DNA of 64,000 nt from Bryobacteraceae bacterium (GTDB lineage Bacteria; Acidobacteriota; Terriglobia; Bryobacterales; Bryobacteraceae): assembly GCA_041394945.1 (NCBI GenBank), contig JAWKHH010000004.1, positions 1,178,001 through 1,242,000 on the forward strand, read 5' to 3'. This document shows, piece by piece, positions 32,016 through 40,576 of the stretch. Each line of letters opens with the position of its first letter. The stretch's first letter is position 1. The position numbers and the translations under genes were made by a program. Under the pieces are notes generated by a model. The model was not told where the DNA came from, made no database searches, and was given only the letters and a program-made list of their open reading frames with translations.

Positions 32016-33505
32016 TGATACTTCCGGCGCGACTCGCGGGAGCGTTCCTCCGGCTGCTGCTGCTGGCGGCTCTTCTTTTCCTCAGCCGCGAATGTCCACT
32101 CCTCGCTCCGCGTGATCCGGCGGTGAGCGTGGAGCCCCTCGAGAATAAACTCGCCGGCCGAGGCGCGCATCGCGTCGCACTCGTTCTCCGTCAGCCCCAA
32201 ACTGCGCGTCTTCGCAAGCAGCCCTTGAATCTGCCCGAGTTGCTCGACAACCCCCGCCGAGGTCACGGTCTCATCCATCTGCACGGCGCCGCCCATGTCG
32301 AACCACTGCACCACGGAGTTAAACGTCACGCCCTCCATCCGGTCGCTGAACACCCGTCCCACCGCGGCTCGGACGATCTCCATCGCCACCGCCTCCCCGC
32401 CCTTCAATTCCCCTTCGTACTCGAGCTCCAGCTTCCCGGTGATCGAAGGCAGCGCCGCGTAGATGTCCACCACCCGTGGAACCGCCTCGGACTCCTTCGA
32501 TCGCAGCGCCCGCCGCTCGGCGTTCGACACCACGTTCTCCATCACCGTGATCGGCAGGCGCTGCGACACGCCGCTGCGCCGGTCGATCCGCTTGTCCTCG
32601 CGCGCGATGAAGGCGATTTGCTCCACTACCTCTCGAATGAACTCCGGCGTCTTCACCGCCACCGGAGACCGGCGGTCCGCCCACGCCTCCTGCCCCGTGA
32701 TCGCCATGCCGTGCTCGATATCCACCGGATAGTGCGTGCGGATTTCGCTGCCGATGCGGTCCTTCAGCGGAGTTATGATTTTGCCGCGCGCCGTATAATC
32801 TTCCGGGTTGGCGGTGAAGACCAGCAGCAGATCCAGCGGCAGCCGCACCGGATAGCCTTTGATCTGGATGTCGCCTTCCTGCATGATGTTGAACAGCCCA
32901 ACCTGGATCTTGCCGGCCAGGTCCGGCAGTTCGTTGATCGCGAAAATGCCGCGGTTGGCGCGCGGCACCAGCCCGTAGTGAACCGTCAGTTCGTCGCCGA
33001 TATCGTGCCCGCGCCGCGCCGCCTTGATCGGGTCGATATCGCCGATCATATCGGCGATCGTCACGTCCGGCGTCGCCAGCTTCTCGATGTACCGCTGGTC
33101 CGGCGTCAGCCACGCAATCGGCGTCGTGCCGCCCATCTCGTCGATCATCGTGCGCGCCTGCCGCGACACCGGATTGTACGGGTTGTCCCGTAACTCGCAG
33201 CCGTCGATGTAGGGAACCGACGGGTCCATCAACGTCGTCAGCATCCGGATCAGGCGTGTTTTGGCCTGGCCTCGCAGCCCCAGCAGGATGAAGTTGTGCC
33301 GGGAGAGAACAGCGTTCACAACCTGCGGCGCCACCGTGTCCTCGTACCCGATCACACCGGGAAAAAGCGGTTCGCCGCGGTCCAGCTTGCAGAGCAGGTT
33401 CTGGCGTAACTCGTCCTTCACGGTGCGGGCGCCCAGCCGCTCCTCACTGAACTCGCTCCGCTTCAGCTCCGCCAGCGTCTGAGGCAAGTTGCGCGAATGG
33501 CTCAT
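32012..33505 (-). CDS. MoxR-type AAA+ ATPase (magnesium-chelatase subunit I-like)
   Basis: 497 residues. Walker A-like GLRGQAKTRLIR at about 76 has a Gln where a second Gly or Ser often sits, still within the MoxR/ChlI range. A Walker B-like FAINELPDLAG and sensor-1 VFTANPEDY follow, then GSEIRTHYPVDIEHGMAI. The C-terminus adds a charged tail rich in Gln and Arg. Known partners are VWA proteins, here the next gene. It probably acts as a chaperone ATPase in the cytosol. Confidence 0.9.
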   Translation of the reverse strand: MSHSRNLPQTLAELKRSEFSEERLGARTVKDELRQNLLCKLDRGEPLFPGVIGYEDTVAPQVVNAVLSRHNFILLGLRGQAKTRLIRMLTTLMDPSVPYIDGCELRDNPYNPVSRQARTMIDEMGGTTPIAWLTPDQRYIEKLATPDVTIADMIGDIDPIKAARRGHDIGDELTVHYGLVPRANRGIFAINELPDLAGKIQVGLFNIMQEGDIQIKGYPVRLPLDLLLVFTANPEDYTARGKIITPLKDRIGSEIRTHYPVDIEHGMAITGQEAWADRRSPVAVKTPEFIREVVEQIAFIAREDKRIDRRSGVSQRLPITVMENVVSNAERRALRSKESEAVPRVVDIYAALPSITGKLELEYEGELKGGEAVAMEIVRAAVGRVFSDRMEGVTFNSVVQWFDMGGAVQMDETVTSAGVVEQLGQIQGLLAKTRSLGLTENECDAMRASAGEFILEGLHAHRRITRSEEWTFAAEEKKSRQQQQPEERSRESRRKYQ

Positions 33506-33613
33506 GCTAGAGCGATGCTAACACGGGCGGAACGCTAGAATTTTTCGCACCGCTGAACATTCCAGGCGACCTTCCGCGCCGGTGTGGGCGCGACCCGGCG
33601 CCCCCCTGGTTCG

Positions 33614-34189
33614 CTAGCGCCGCTGCCACCACTTGTCGAGATGCACGGGCTCATAGGCGCGCATGCGCGCCAGCAGCCGGTCCAGGTCGTCCTCAACCAG
33701 CGCCATGTCACGGTGCTGCGGTTTCAGGAATCCCTCCGCCACCGCGTGATCGAACAACGCCCTCATCGGATTCCAATACCCGGCCACGTTCCACAATCCC
33801 ACCGGCTTGTGATGGAACCCGAGTTGTCCCCAGCATAGGATCTCGCACAGTTCGTCGAACGTCCCGAACGCGCCCGGCAGGGAAATGAATCCGTCGGCCA
33901 GATCCGCCATCAGCGCCTTGCGCTCGTGCATCGAGCCGACCACGTGGAGTTGCGTGAGCCCGCCGTGCGAGACCTCCTTGTCGACGAGCGGCTTCGGCAT
34001 CGCGCCGATCACCTCCCCGCCCGCCGCCAGAGCCGCATCGGCCAGCGCTCCCATCAGTCCCGTGCGTCCACCGCCGTAGACGAGCGTGATCCCGTCGCCC
34101 GCAAGCCGCCTCCCCAGCGCCGCCGCTGCGTCCAGGTACTCCGGACGCCCGCCGCCGGCCGATCCGCAAAAGACACAAACGCGCTTCAC
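33614..34189 (-). CDS. LOG-family nucleoside 5'-monophosphate phosphoribohydrolase (TIGR00730)
   Basis: 191 residues. VCVFCGSAGG, LVYGGGRTGLMGALADAAL and MHERKALM are family motifs; the PGGxGTxxE loop reads LPGAFGTFDEL, with Ala for the second Gly. The family splits AMP-like nucleotides into base and ribose 5-phosphate and includes cytokinin-activating LOG. The GTG start at 34189 overlaps the stop of the RraA-like gene by 4 bp, so it is translationally coupled. Last gene of an apparent four-gene operon. Confidence 0.9.
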   Translation of the reverse strand: MKRVCVFCGSAGGGRPEYLDAAAALGRRLAGDGITLVYGGGRTGLMGALADAALAAGGEVIGAMPKPLVDKEVSHGGLTQLHVVGSMHERKALMADLADGFISLPGAFGTFDELCEILCWGQLGFHHKPVGLWNVAGYWNPMRALFDHAVAEGFLKPQHRDMALVEDDLDRLLARMRAYEPVHLDKWWQRR

Positions 34190-34848
34190 AGAATTCCGTA
34201 CTTGTTGAACGCGTCCCGCGCCGTCATTCCACGCTCGAGCGACTTGCGTACGGTCTTTTCGCCGCGCGCCTTCTCGATCGCCGCTCGGAACACCGCTTCT
34301 TCGGACTCCCGCGGCACCACGCAAACCCCGTCCAGATCGCCGAAGACGATATCCCCCGGCAGTATCCGCACGCCATCCATCTCGATCGGCACGCGGTACC
34401 CGATCACCTTTCCCCGCGGGCCCTGGTCCTGCGCGTACGAACCATATGAGAAGCAAGGAAATCGCAGCTTCAGGATCCCTCGCGTATCGCGTGAATAGCC
34501 GTCGAGGATCGCACCCACCGCGCCGCATTGCATCGCCCGGACGCTCATCAGTTCGCCCCAAAGCGCGTAGGTGGGCGACGCCCCGGCGCACACATACACC
34601 TCGTTCTTCTCCAGGTTGTCGAGCGCTTCGAACATGAGCCCAAAGCCGGAGTCCTCGAAACAATCCGCCTCGAGCACGGTCATCGCGCGGCCAATTGTCG
34701 CCATGGCCCGGTCCAGCGGCTGGATACGCGGCGGCAAGAACTGCCGGCGCAGCCCGAGCTTGTCCATCACATCGCCCACTACGGCCGTAAACAACTCCTT
34801 GCGCGCGAGTGCGAAAAGCGCGTCGTCGTTCTTCCAGAGTTTCGGCAT
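34186..34848 (-). CDS. RraA-family protein (HMG/CHA aldolase-like)
   Basis: 220 residues of the RraA/demethylmenaquinone methyltransferase-like fold. VGDVMDKLGL near the start, GAVGAILDGYSRDTRGI in the centre (with the G.R.D substrate-binding Arg and Asp) and ILPGDIVFGDLDGVCVVP at the end are typical. Many members are divalent-metal 4-hydroxy-4-methyl-2-oxoglutarate or oxaloacetate aldolases; others bind RNase E. The neighbouring DapA-like aldolase favours a catabolic aldolase role (inference). Confidence 0.88.
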   Translation of the reverse strand: MPKLWKNDDALFALARKELFTAVVGDVMDKLGLRRQFLPPRIQPLDRAMATIGRAMTVLEADCFEDSGFGLMFEALDNLEKNEVYVCAGASPTYALWGELMSVRAMQCGAVGAILDGYSRDTRGILKLRFPCFSYGSYAQDQGPRGKVIGYRVPIEMDGVRILPGDIVFGDLDGVCVVPRESEEAVFRAAIEKARGEKTVRKSLERGMTARDAFNKYGIL

Positions 34849-34855
34849 CGGATCT

Positions 34856-35806
34856 TCAGGCGCGGAAATGCGGGCGCAGCATCTCCATGATCTCGTCGAG
34901 TTCGCGCAGGTCCGCCGCGTCCATCGTGAAGTTGCTCGATCGCCGCATCACCACGTTCTTGAAGATGCCCCGCCGCCGCAGGATCTCTTTCTGGATGACG
35001 AATCCCACGCGTCTTTCAAGCACCGCCGAAAGCAGGAACTTCTCGAACAACGCGAGGGACTCCGCCTTCTTCCCCTCGTGATACAGATCCCACACCAGCG
35101 CCTGGATGTCGGCCAGCCCCGCGCCGGCCATCGTGCCGCCGGACCCGCGTTCCATTTCGTTGTACAGGTTCATCGCGCCGCCGCCGGTGGAGGGAAACAG
35201 CTCGCGCTTTCGCGCCTTCACCACCCGGCTCACCTCGTGCGGAACGTTGCCCGCTTCGAGCTTGAGAATCCGCAGCGTAGGAATCTGATCGGCCATCCGC
35301 AGAAGAAAATCCGTCGTCATGCCGCCATTCGAAACCTGGATGCACATCGGCAGCTTCGATACGGACGCGATGGCCAGGAAGTAGTCCTCCATGATCTTCT
35401 GATCGCCGAAGCCGTCCGTTGGTCCGAGCGCGTGCAAGCCGTCGGCCCCGATCTTCTCGGCGTGGCGCGCATAGTCCATCGCCTCGAACTTGTTGGCGCC
35501 GTGCACGCCAATGAGCACGGTGGTTCGCCCCTTGGCCGCCTGCACCACGGCTCCGGAATGCTTCATGCGTTCGTTGTGGGAAATCGACGTCGTCTCGCCC
35601 GCGCCGGCGGGCCAAACCACGCCGTGGATGCCGCCGCGGCAGAGGAAGTCCGTCTCCCTGCGCAACGTGTCTTCGTCAATCGCCAAATCGTCGTGGAAGG
35701 GCGTCTGCATGATCACGAAGATCCCTTCCCACTTCTTTTCCGCCGCGAGGAGCGGCGCTGCTGCTGCGGCCGCGAGAAACGCCCGCCGATCGATCCGTGA
35801 AGGCAT
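34856..35806 (-). CDS. DapA/NAL-superfamily aldolase-like protein with Tat-type leader
   Basis: 316 residues. The leader IDRRAFLAAAAAAPLLAA resembles a Tat signal. The TIM barrel has GGIHGVVWPAGAGETTSI at the substrate loop and a probable Schiff-base Lys in ILKLEAGN at about 180. The conserved Tyr of the YNxPxRT motif is missing: the aligned segment reads PMCIQVSNGGMTT. The family cleaves or condenses pyruvate with aldehydes, but the Tyr loss questions standard chemistry. It starts 26 bp after DUF1501 and ends 7 bp before the RraA-like gene. Confidence 0.85.
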   Translation of the reverse strand: MPSRIDRRAFLAAAAAAPLLAAEKKWEGIFVIMQTPFHDDLAIDEDTLRRETDFLCRGGIHGVVWPAGAGETTSISHNERMKHSGAVVQAAKGRTTVLIGVHGANKFEAMDYARHAEKIGADGLHALGPTDGFGDQKIMEDYFLAIASVSKLPMCIQVSNGGMTTDFLLRMADQIPTLRILKLEAGNVPHEVSRVVKARKRELFPSTGGGAMNLYNEMERGSGGTMAGAGLADIQALVWDLYHEGKKAESLALFEKFLLSAVLERRVGFVIQKEILRRRGIFKNVVMRRSSNFTMDAADLRELDEIMEMLRPHFRA

Positions 35807-35832
35807 TCATCCCTTCTACCACAGCCGCCCGG

Positions 35833-37200
35833 TTACGCGATGATTTCGTCGATCACCCGCCCCGCGACATCCGTCAGCCGGAAATCGCGGCCCGAGTAGC
35901 GAAACGTGAGCCGCGTGTGGTCGAGGCCCATTTGGCGCAGCACCGTCGCATGAATGTCATGCACGTGCGCTTTGTTCTCCATGGCGCGAAACCCGAAATC
36001 GTCGGTAGCTCCGTAGGCCGTTCCGCCGCGAAATCCCCCGCCGGCCAGTAGCGTCGTGAACCCGTACGGGTTGTGATCCCGGCCGTTCTGCACCTTCACC
36101 GCGGCGCTGTTTTCCACCGTCGGCGTCCGCCCGAACTCGCTCGTCACAATTACGATCGTCTCGCCGAAAAGCCCCCGCTCCTTCAAGTCGCGAATCAGCG
36201 CCGCGATCGGCTTGTCGGATCGCGCCGCCAGCTTCCGGTGCACCAGGATATCGTCGTGGTTGTCCCACGGTTGACCGTTGCCGTAGTAGATCTGCACCAT
36301 CCGCACGCCCCGCTCCACCAGCCGCCGCGCCAGCAGGCACCCGCGCGCGAAGTCGTTGTCCTCCGCGCCATATTCCCGCCGGACTCGCTCCGGCTCGCGC
36401 CCAACGTCGAACGCTTCGAGCGCTTCGGTCTGCATCCGGAAGGCGACCTCCATCGATTGCACCGTCGACTCCAATTCCAAATCCCCGCCGCGATCCGCCG
36501 CATGCGTCCGGTTCAGCCGCGCCAGCAGATCGATCTGCCGCCGCTGTTGCTCCGGCGCCACGCCGCGCTCCAGGTTCGGAATCAGCTTGTACGGATCGGA
36601 CTCATTGTTCCGGATATGCGTTCCTTGAAACGCCGCCGGCAGGAACGCCGAGTTCCACAGCGGCGGACCCACCACCGGCGCCCCCGGACACAGCACCACG
36701 TACCCCGGAAGGCTCTCGTTCTCCGTCCCCAAACCGTAGGTCAACCACGAACCCATCGATGGCCGCCCCGGCTGGATGTCGCCGCAATTCATCATCATCA
36801 ACGCCGACTCGTGAATCGGATTGTGTGTGAACGTGGACCGCACCACGCAAACATCGTCAATCAACGAGCCGATCTCCGGGAAGATCTCGCTTACCTCCAA
36901 CCCCGATTGCCCACACCGGCGGAACTCAAAGGGCGATCGGAACAGGCTCCCCGTGGTGCGCTCCGTCCGCGGATTGCCCCCCGGCAGCGGCTCGCCGTGG
37001 CGCTTCTGTAGCTCCGGCTTCGGATCGAACGTGTCCACTTGCGACATGCCGCCATTCAGGAACAGGAAGATCACGTGTTTCGCCTTGGCCGCGAAGTGGG
37101 GCTGTCGCGGCGCCAGCGTGTACTGCGCCTGCAGCGCGGAAAAGGCGGTTAGGCCAAACCCGGCGCCCAGTTGCGAGAGCAATTCACGGCGAGTCGGCAT
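35833..37200 (-). CDS. DUF1501 family protein with Tat signal
   Basis: 455 residues. The N-terminus PTRRELLSQLGAGFGLTAF is a Tat signal; KAKHVIFLFLNGGMSQVDTFDPKPEL follows in shortened form as the DUF1501 opening, and the later VTSEFGRTP and GRDHNPYGFTTLLAGGG are family hallmarks. DUF1501 proteins have an alkaline-phosphatase/sulfatase-like fold and often sit next to DUF1549/DUF1553 cytochrome genes in Planctomycetes. Role unknown. Start ATG 37200. First gene of the operon continuing with the DapA-like, RraA-like and LOG genes. Confidence 0.92.
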   Translation of the reverse strand: MPTRRELLSQLGAGFGLTAFSALQAQYTLAPRQPHFAAKAKHVIFLFLNGGMSQVDTFDPKPELQKRHGEPLPGGNPRTERTTGSLFRSPFEFRRCGQSGLEVSEIFPEIGSLIDDVCVVRSTFTHNPIHESALMMMNCGDIQPGRPSMGSWLTYGLGTENESLPGYVVLCPGAPVVGPPLWNSAFLPAAFQGTHIRNNESDPYKLIPNLERGVAPEQQRRQIDLLARLNRTHAADRGGDLELESTVQSMEVAFRMQTEALEAFDVGREPERVRREYGAEDNDFARGCLLARRLVERGVRMVQIYYGNGQPWDNHDDILVHRKLAARSDKPIAALIRDLKERGLFGETIVIVTSEFGRTPTVENSAAVKVQNGRDHNPYGFTTLLAGGGFRGGTAYGATDDFGFRAMENKAHVHDIHATVLRQMGLDHTRLTFRYSGRDFRLTDVAGRVIDEIIA

Positions 37201-37291
37201 GAACTCAGTTATACACAATCTCCTGTAAGGATTTGCAAAGTCCCGCTCCCCACCGGCAGCTTCCGGTTTAGACTGATCGAGGAGTTTCCCG

Positions 37292-37984
37292 ATGAACCAG
37301 TTTGACCGGCGTACGTTACTCAAGTCCGCGGCTCTGTTGTGGACGCCCGGACTCATGGCGGAAGAGCTCACCCGCACTCCACGCCAGACCGAGGGCCCGT
37401 TCTACCCCGATCGCCTTCCGCTCGACAAGGATAACGATCTGATCGTGATCAACGATTCGCTCACGCCGGCCGTCGGCGAAATCACCCATGTTCACGGCCG
37501 TGTGCTCACCACCGCCGGAAGCCCGATCCGCGGCATCGCTGTCGAAATCTGGCAAGTCGACAACAACGCCGCCTACATCCATTCCCGTTCGCAGAACCGA
37601 GACCGGCGCGACACCAACTTCCAGGGCTTCGGGCGTTTTGAAACCGGTTCCACTGGCGAGTACCGCTTCCGCACCATCAAGCCGGTGCCCTATCCAGGCC
37701 GCACCCCGCACATTCACTTCGCCCTGAAAAAGGGCGGCGTGCGGATGCTCACCACGCAACTCTACATCAAGGGACATCCGCAAAATCGCAACGACGGAGT
37801 GATACGCTTCGTAGGCGATCCGAAGCTGCTCGAGTTGTTGATGGCGGACTTCGTGCCGGTGAAAGATTCGAAAACCGGCGAACTGACGGCTCGCTTCGAC
37901 ATCGTCCTCGGCGGCACACCCGAAGACCCGAAGAGCGATCCGTTCCGGGGCCGCGGCGGTCGCCCACCACGCCCCCCGGTGTAA
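37292..37984 (+). CDS. intradiol ring-cleavage dioxygenase with Tat signal
   Basis: 230 residues. A Tat-type leader (FDRRTLLKSAALLWTPG) precedes a protocatechuate 3,4-dioxygenase-like domain. Putative iron ligands are Y95 (NNAAYIHS), Y134 (VPYPGRTP), H140 and H142 (PHIHF). The family opens catechol-type rings between the hydroxyls with O2 and Fe(III). Exported members exist in several soil bacteria; the partner ring-opening pathway is absent here. GAGGAG lies 7 nt before ATG 37292. The C-terminal tail is Arg- and Pro-rich. It faces the cytochrome gene across 7 bp. Confidence 0.9.
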   Translation: MNQFDRRTLLKSAALLWTPGLMAEELTRTPRQTEGPFYPDRLPLDKDNDLIVINDSLTPAVGEITHVHGRVLTTAGSPIRGIAVEIWQVDNNAAYIHSRSQNRDRRDTNFQGFGRFETGSTGEYRFRTIKPVPYPGRTPHIHFALKKGGVRMLTTQLYIKGHPQNRNDGVIRFVGDPKLLELLMADFVPVKDSKTGELTARFDIVLGGTPEDPKSDPFRGRGGRPPRPPV

Positions 37985-37991
37985 CCGCCGG

Positions 37992-40559
37992 CTAATCCAC
38001 GAACAACAGCTCGTTGCCCGCCAGCAGCACCTGCGCCCACTGCGCCATCGATCCTTCGGTTAGGAACTCGCTGGCCAGCCGCCGTTCCTCGCCGCTCGGC
38101 GGGCGGCAGAACACCCGGGAATACGCCTCGCCAACCGGATCCGCCGCTCCGGCCAGCGATCGTGCCAGCGCCTCCGCCTGCCGCATCACGAATTCATTGT
38201 TCAGGAAGTACAGCCGCTGCAGCGGCACATGCGTCACGTTGCGCTTCTCGCTCGAAATCGCCGGGCTCGGAAAATCGAACAATTCGAGCGCCGGGTTCAA
38301 GCGGAACCGTGAGATTCGCGCATAGACGGTCCGGCGCCTCATGTCCGGCCCCAGTTCTTCAGACGGACCGCCTACCGTCAGATCCAGCCCACCCGTCGCG
38401 GCTAGAACGGAATCGCGCAGCGCCTCCGCATCCAGCCGCCGCCGGGAGTGACGCCAGTAGAGCTTGTTCGCCGGGTCCGCCTCCATCGCCTGCTCGTTCG
38501 CCGCGCCGGACCGTTGATACGTGTCGCTCAGAACGATCTCGCGGATCAGCGATTTCACCGAGCGCTTGCCCACCAGCAGATGCATCGCCAGATAGTCCAG
38601 CAACTCCCGGTGCGTGGGCCGATCGCCCAGCCGGCCGAAGTTCGAAGGCGAGTTCACGATCCCCCGCCCGAACAGGTGGAACCACACGCGATTCGCCATC
38701 ACGCGCGCCGCCAGCGGCTGGGACGCGATTGCCCGCGCCAGCGCCAGCCGCCCGCTCCCTTTTGTGAATAGCGGCGGCTCGGCTGGACTCAGCACCTCCA
38801 GGAACCGGCGCGGCGTTTCATCTCCCAGCGTGTAAGGATCGCCGCGAATCGCGATCCGCAGATTCGCTGGACGCGCCTTGTCCGCCACTCCGTGCAGGAA
38901 CGGATACGGTTCCCCCACCGCGGCCTCCGCCGCCATCGCCTCCGCGCGCAGCCCCTGCAATTTGAGCCGCTCTTCCACGCTCAGAAACGGCGCCAGCTCC
39001 GCCTCGGCCGGACGCAGCACGCCGCCGTCGCGAAACAGATCCTGCCAGAACATGTACCGGTCGCGATCCATCGCGCGAACCACCACGTCACATCCCGGAC
39101 AGAACTCGTCGTAGGTTTCGTACCCGTTCGGGAGCCGCGTTTTCGCGGCGTTCTTCGGCGGCCGTGATCGCTCCACGGCGATTCTCTTCTCCTCGTCGAT
39201 CCCCGCCTTTTCGGTCTTCACCGCACGCGCCAAACGCGCCAGCTCCGCCGGATCGTGCGCCAGTTTCGGCAGGAACGGGTGCTCGAATTCCTTTCGTTCG
39301 AGATACCGGCGCCACCGTGCCGCCACGTTTTCATCCGGTCCGCCCGTTCCGCTCAGGTACCGTTCAATCTGCGCGGTGAGAATCGCCTCAACGCGATCCT
39401 GCCCCTTCTTCACATAGTCCCGCACGGCCTCCTTGGCCAGCGTCACCGCGTGCACGCGTTCCTCGTGCTGCTTCACCGCCTCCGGCCCCACCAGCGGCGC
39501 TTCGCTGTACTCGGTGCTCCCGAAGATACCTGCCAGCCCGTAGTAGTCGCGTGTCGTGATCGGGTCGAACTTGTGATCGTGGCAGCGCGAGCATGCCACG
39601 GTGAGACCGAGGAAGCCGCGCGTCACCACGTCCACGCGATCGTGCCGCTCGTCGGCGCGCGCCTGCGGCGGCGGCGACACCGTGTACTGCCACGGCCCCA
39701 GTCCCAGGAATCCCAGCGCCGGACGCAAATCCATCCCGTAATCGCCTTCCATCTGGTCCGCCGCCAACTGCGCCTGCACGAAAACGTCGTAAGGAAGATC
39801 GCGGTTGAACGCCTCCACCACCCAATCGCGATATCGCCATGCGTTCGGATACTTCTCCTGGCTCAGCCCGAGCACGTCATCTTCGCCATACCGCGCCACG
39901 TCCAGCCAATACCGTCCCCACCGTTCGCCGAAGTGCGGCGATGCCAGCAGCCGGTCCACCTCCGCCGCAGTGTCGCCGCTGCTTTCGTAGCGCGCCGTAT
40001 CGGCCGGTGTAGGTGGAAGCCCCGTCAAATCGATCGACAGGCGGCGCAATAAGGTACGCCGGTCCGCGGGAGGCGCCGGCGGAATGCCTTCCCGCTGCAA
40101 ACGCGTGAGGATGAACGAATCCACCAAGGTCCGTGCCCGTGCCATGTTTTGCGGCGGCGCTACGGGAAGTCCTCGAAACGCCCACCAGTCGCGCTGCTCT
40201 TCGGTGATCTTCCCCGTCGCGCGCACCAGTTCCTTCTTCGGCCACGGCGCACCCAGCTTCACCCACTCTTCCAGGTTCGCGACATCGCTCGCCGCCAGCG
40301 CTTCCCCCGGCGGCATCTTCAGCTCGCCGGAACGGCGGACCGCCCGCACGAACAAACTCCCGTCGGGATCGGACGGAACCAGAGCCGGACCGTGCCTCCC
40401 GCCCGCCAGAAAACCTTCGCGTGAATCCAGCCGCAAACCGGACACCTTCGCGTCGCCATGGCACCCGATACACCGCGCCGCCAGCATCGGCCGAATCTTC
40501 TCCTCGAAGAACACAGCGGGATCGGCAGCGGCGAAAGCAAGGAGAACCGGGGCGAGCAT
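37992..40559 (-). CDS. planctomycete-type cytochrome c (PSCyt1) - DUF1549 - DUF1553 protein
   Basis: 855 residues. A short signal peptide leads to one c-type heme motif, RCIGCHG (about 29-35), within a PSCyt1-like domain (FFEEKIRPMLAARC, LRLDSREGFLAGG and LKMPPG). DUF1549 follows (VDSFILTRLQREGI, LLRRLSIDLTGLPPT, YWLDVARYGE), then DUF1553 (LARAIASQPLAARVMANRVW, GRLGDRPTHRELLDYLA). Periplasmic; proposed redox role in polymer breakdown, unproven. A TATACT box lies 14 nt before ATG 40559, so the leader is very short if it is used. Divergent from hrpB. Confidence 0.93.
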   Translation of the reverse strand: MLAPVLLAFAAADPAVFFEEKIRPMLAARCIGCHGDAKVSGLRLDSREGFLAGGRHGPALVPSDPDGSLFVRAVRRSGELKMPPGEALAASDVANLEEWVKLGAPWPKKELVRATGKITEEQRDWWAFRGLPVAPPQNMARARTLVDSFILTRLQREGIPPAPPADRRTLLRRLSIDLTGLPPTPADTARYESSGDTAAEVDRLLASPHFGERWGRYWLDVARYGEDDVLGLSQEKYPNAWRYRDWVVEAFNRDLPYDVFVQAQLAADQMEGDYGMDLRPALGFLGLGPWQYTVSPPPQARADERHDRVDVVTRGFLGLTVACSRCHDHKFDPITTRDYYGLAGIFGSTEYSEAPLVGPEAVKQHEERVHAVTLAKEAVRDYVKKGQDRVEAILTAQIERYLSGTGGPDENVAARWRRYLERKEFEHPFLPKLAHDPAELARLARAVKTEKAGIDEEKRIAVERSRPPKNAAKTRLPNGYETYDEFCPGCDVVVRAMDRDRYMFWQDLFRDGGVLRPAEAELAPFLSVEERLKLQGLRAEAMAAEAAVGEPYPFLHGVADKARPANLRIAIRGDPYTLGDETPRRFLEVLSPAEPPLFTKGSGRLALARAIASQPLAARVMANRVWFHLFGRGIVNSPSNFGRLGDRPTHRELLDYLAMHLLVGKRSVKSLIREIVLSDTYQRSGAANEQAMEADPANKLYWRHSRRRLDAEALRDSVLAATGGLDLTVGGPSEELGPDMRRRTVYARISRFRLNPALELFDFPSPAISSEKRNVTHVPLQRLYFLNNEFVMRQAEALARSLAGAADPVGEAYSRVFCRPPSGEERRLASEFLTEGSMAQWAQVLLAGNELLFVD

Positions 40560-40576
40560 CCTGCTACAAAGTATAT

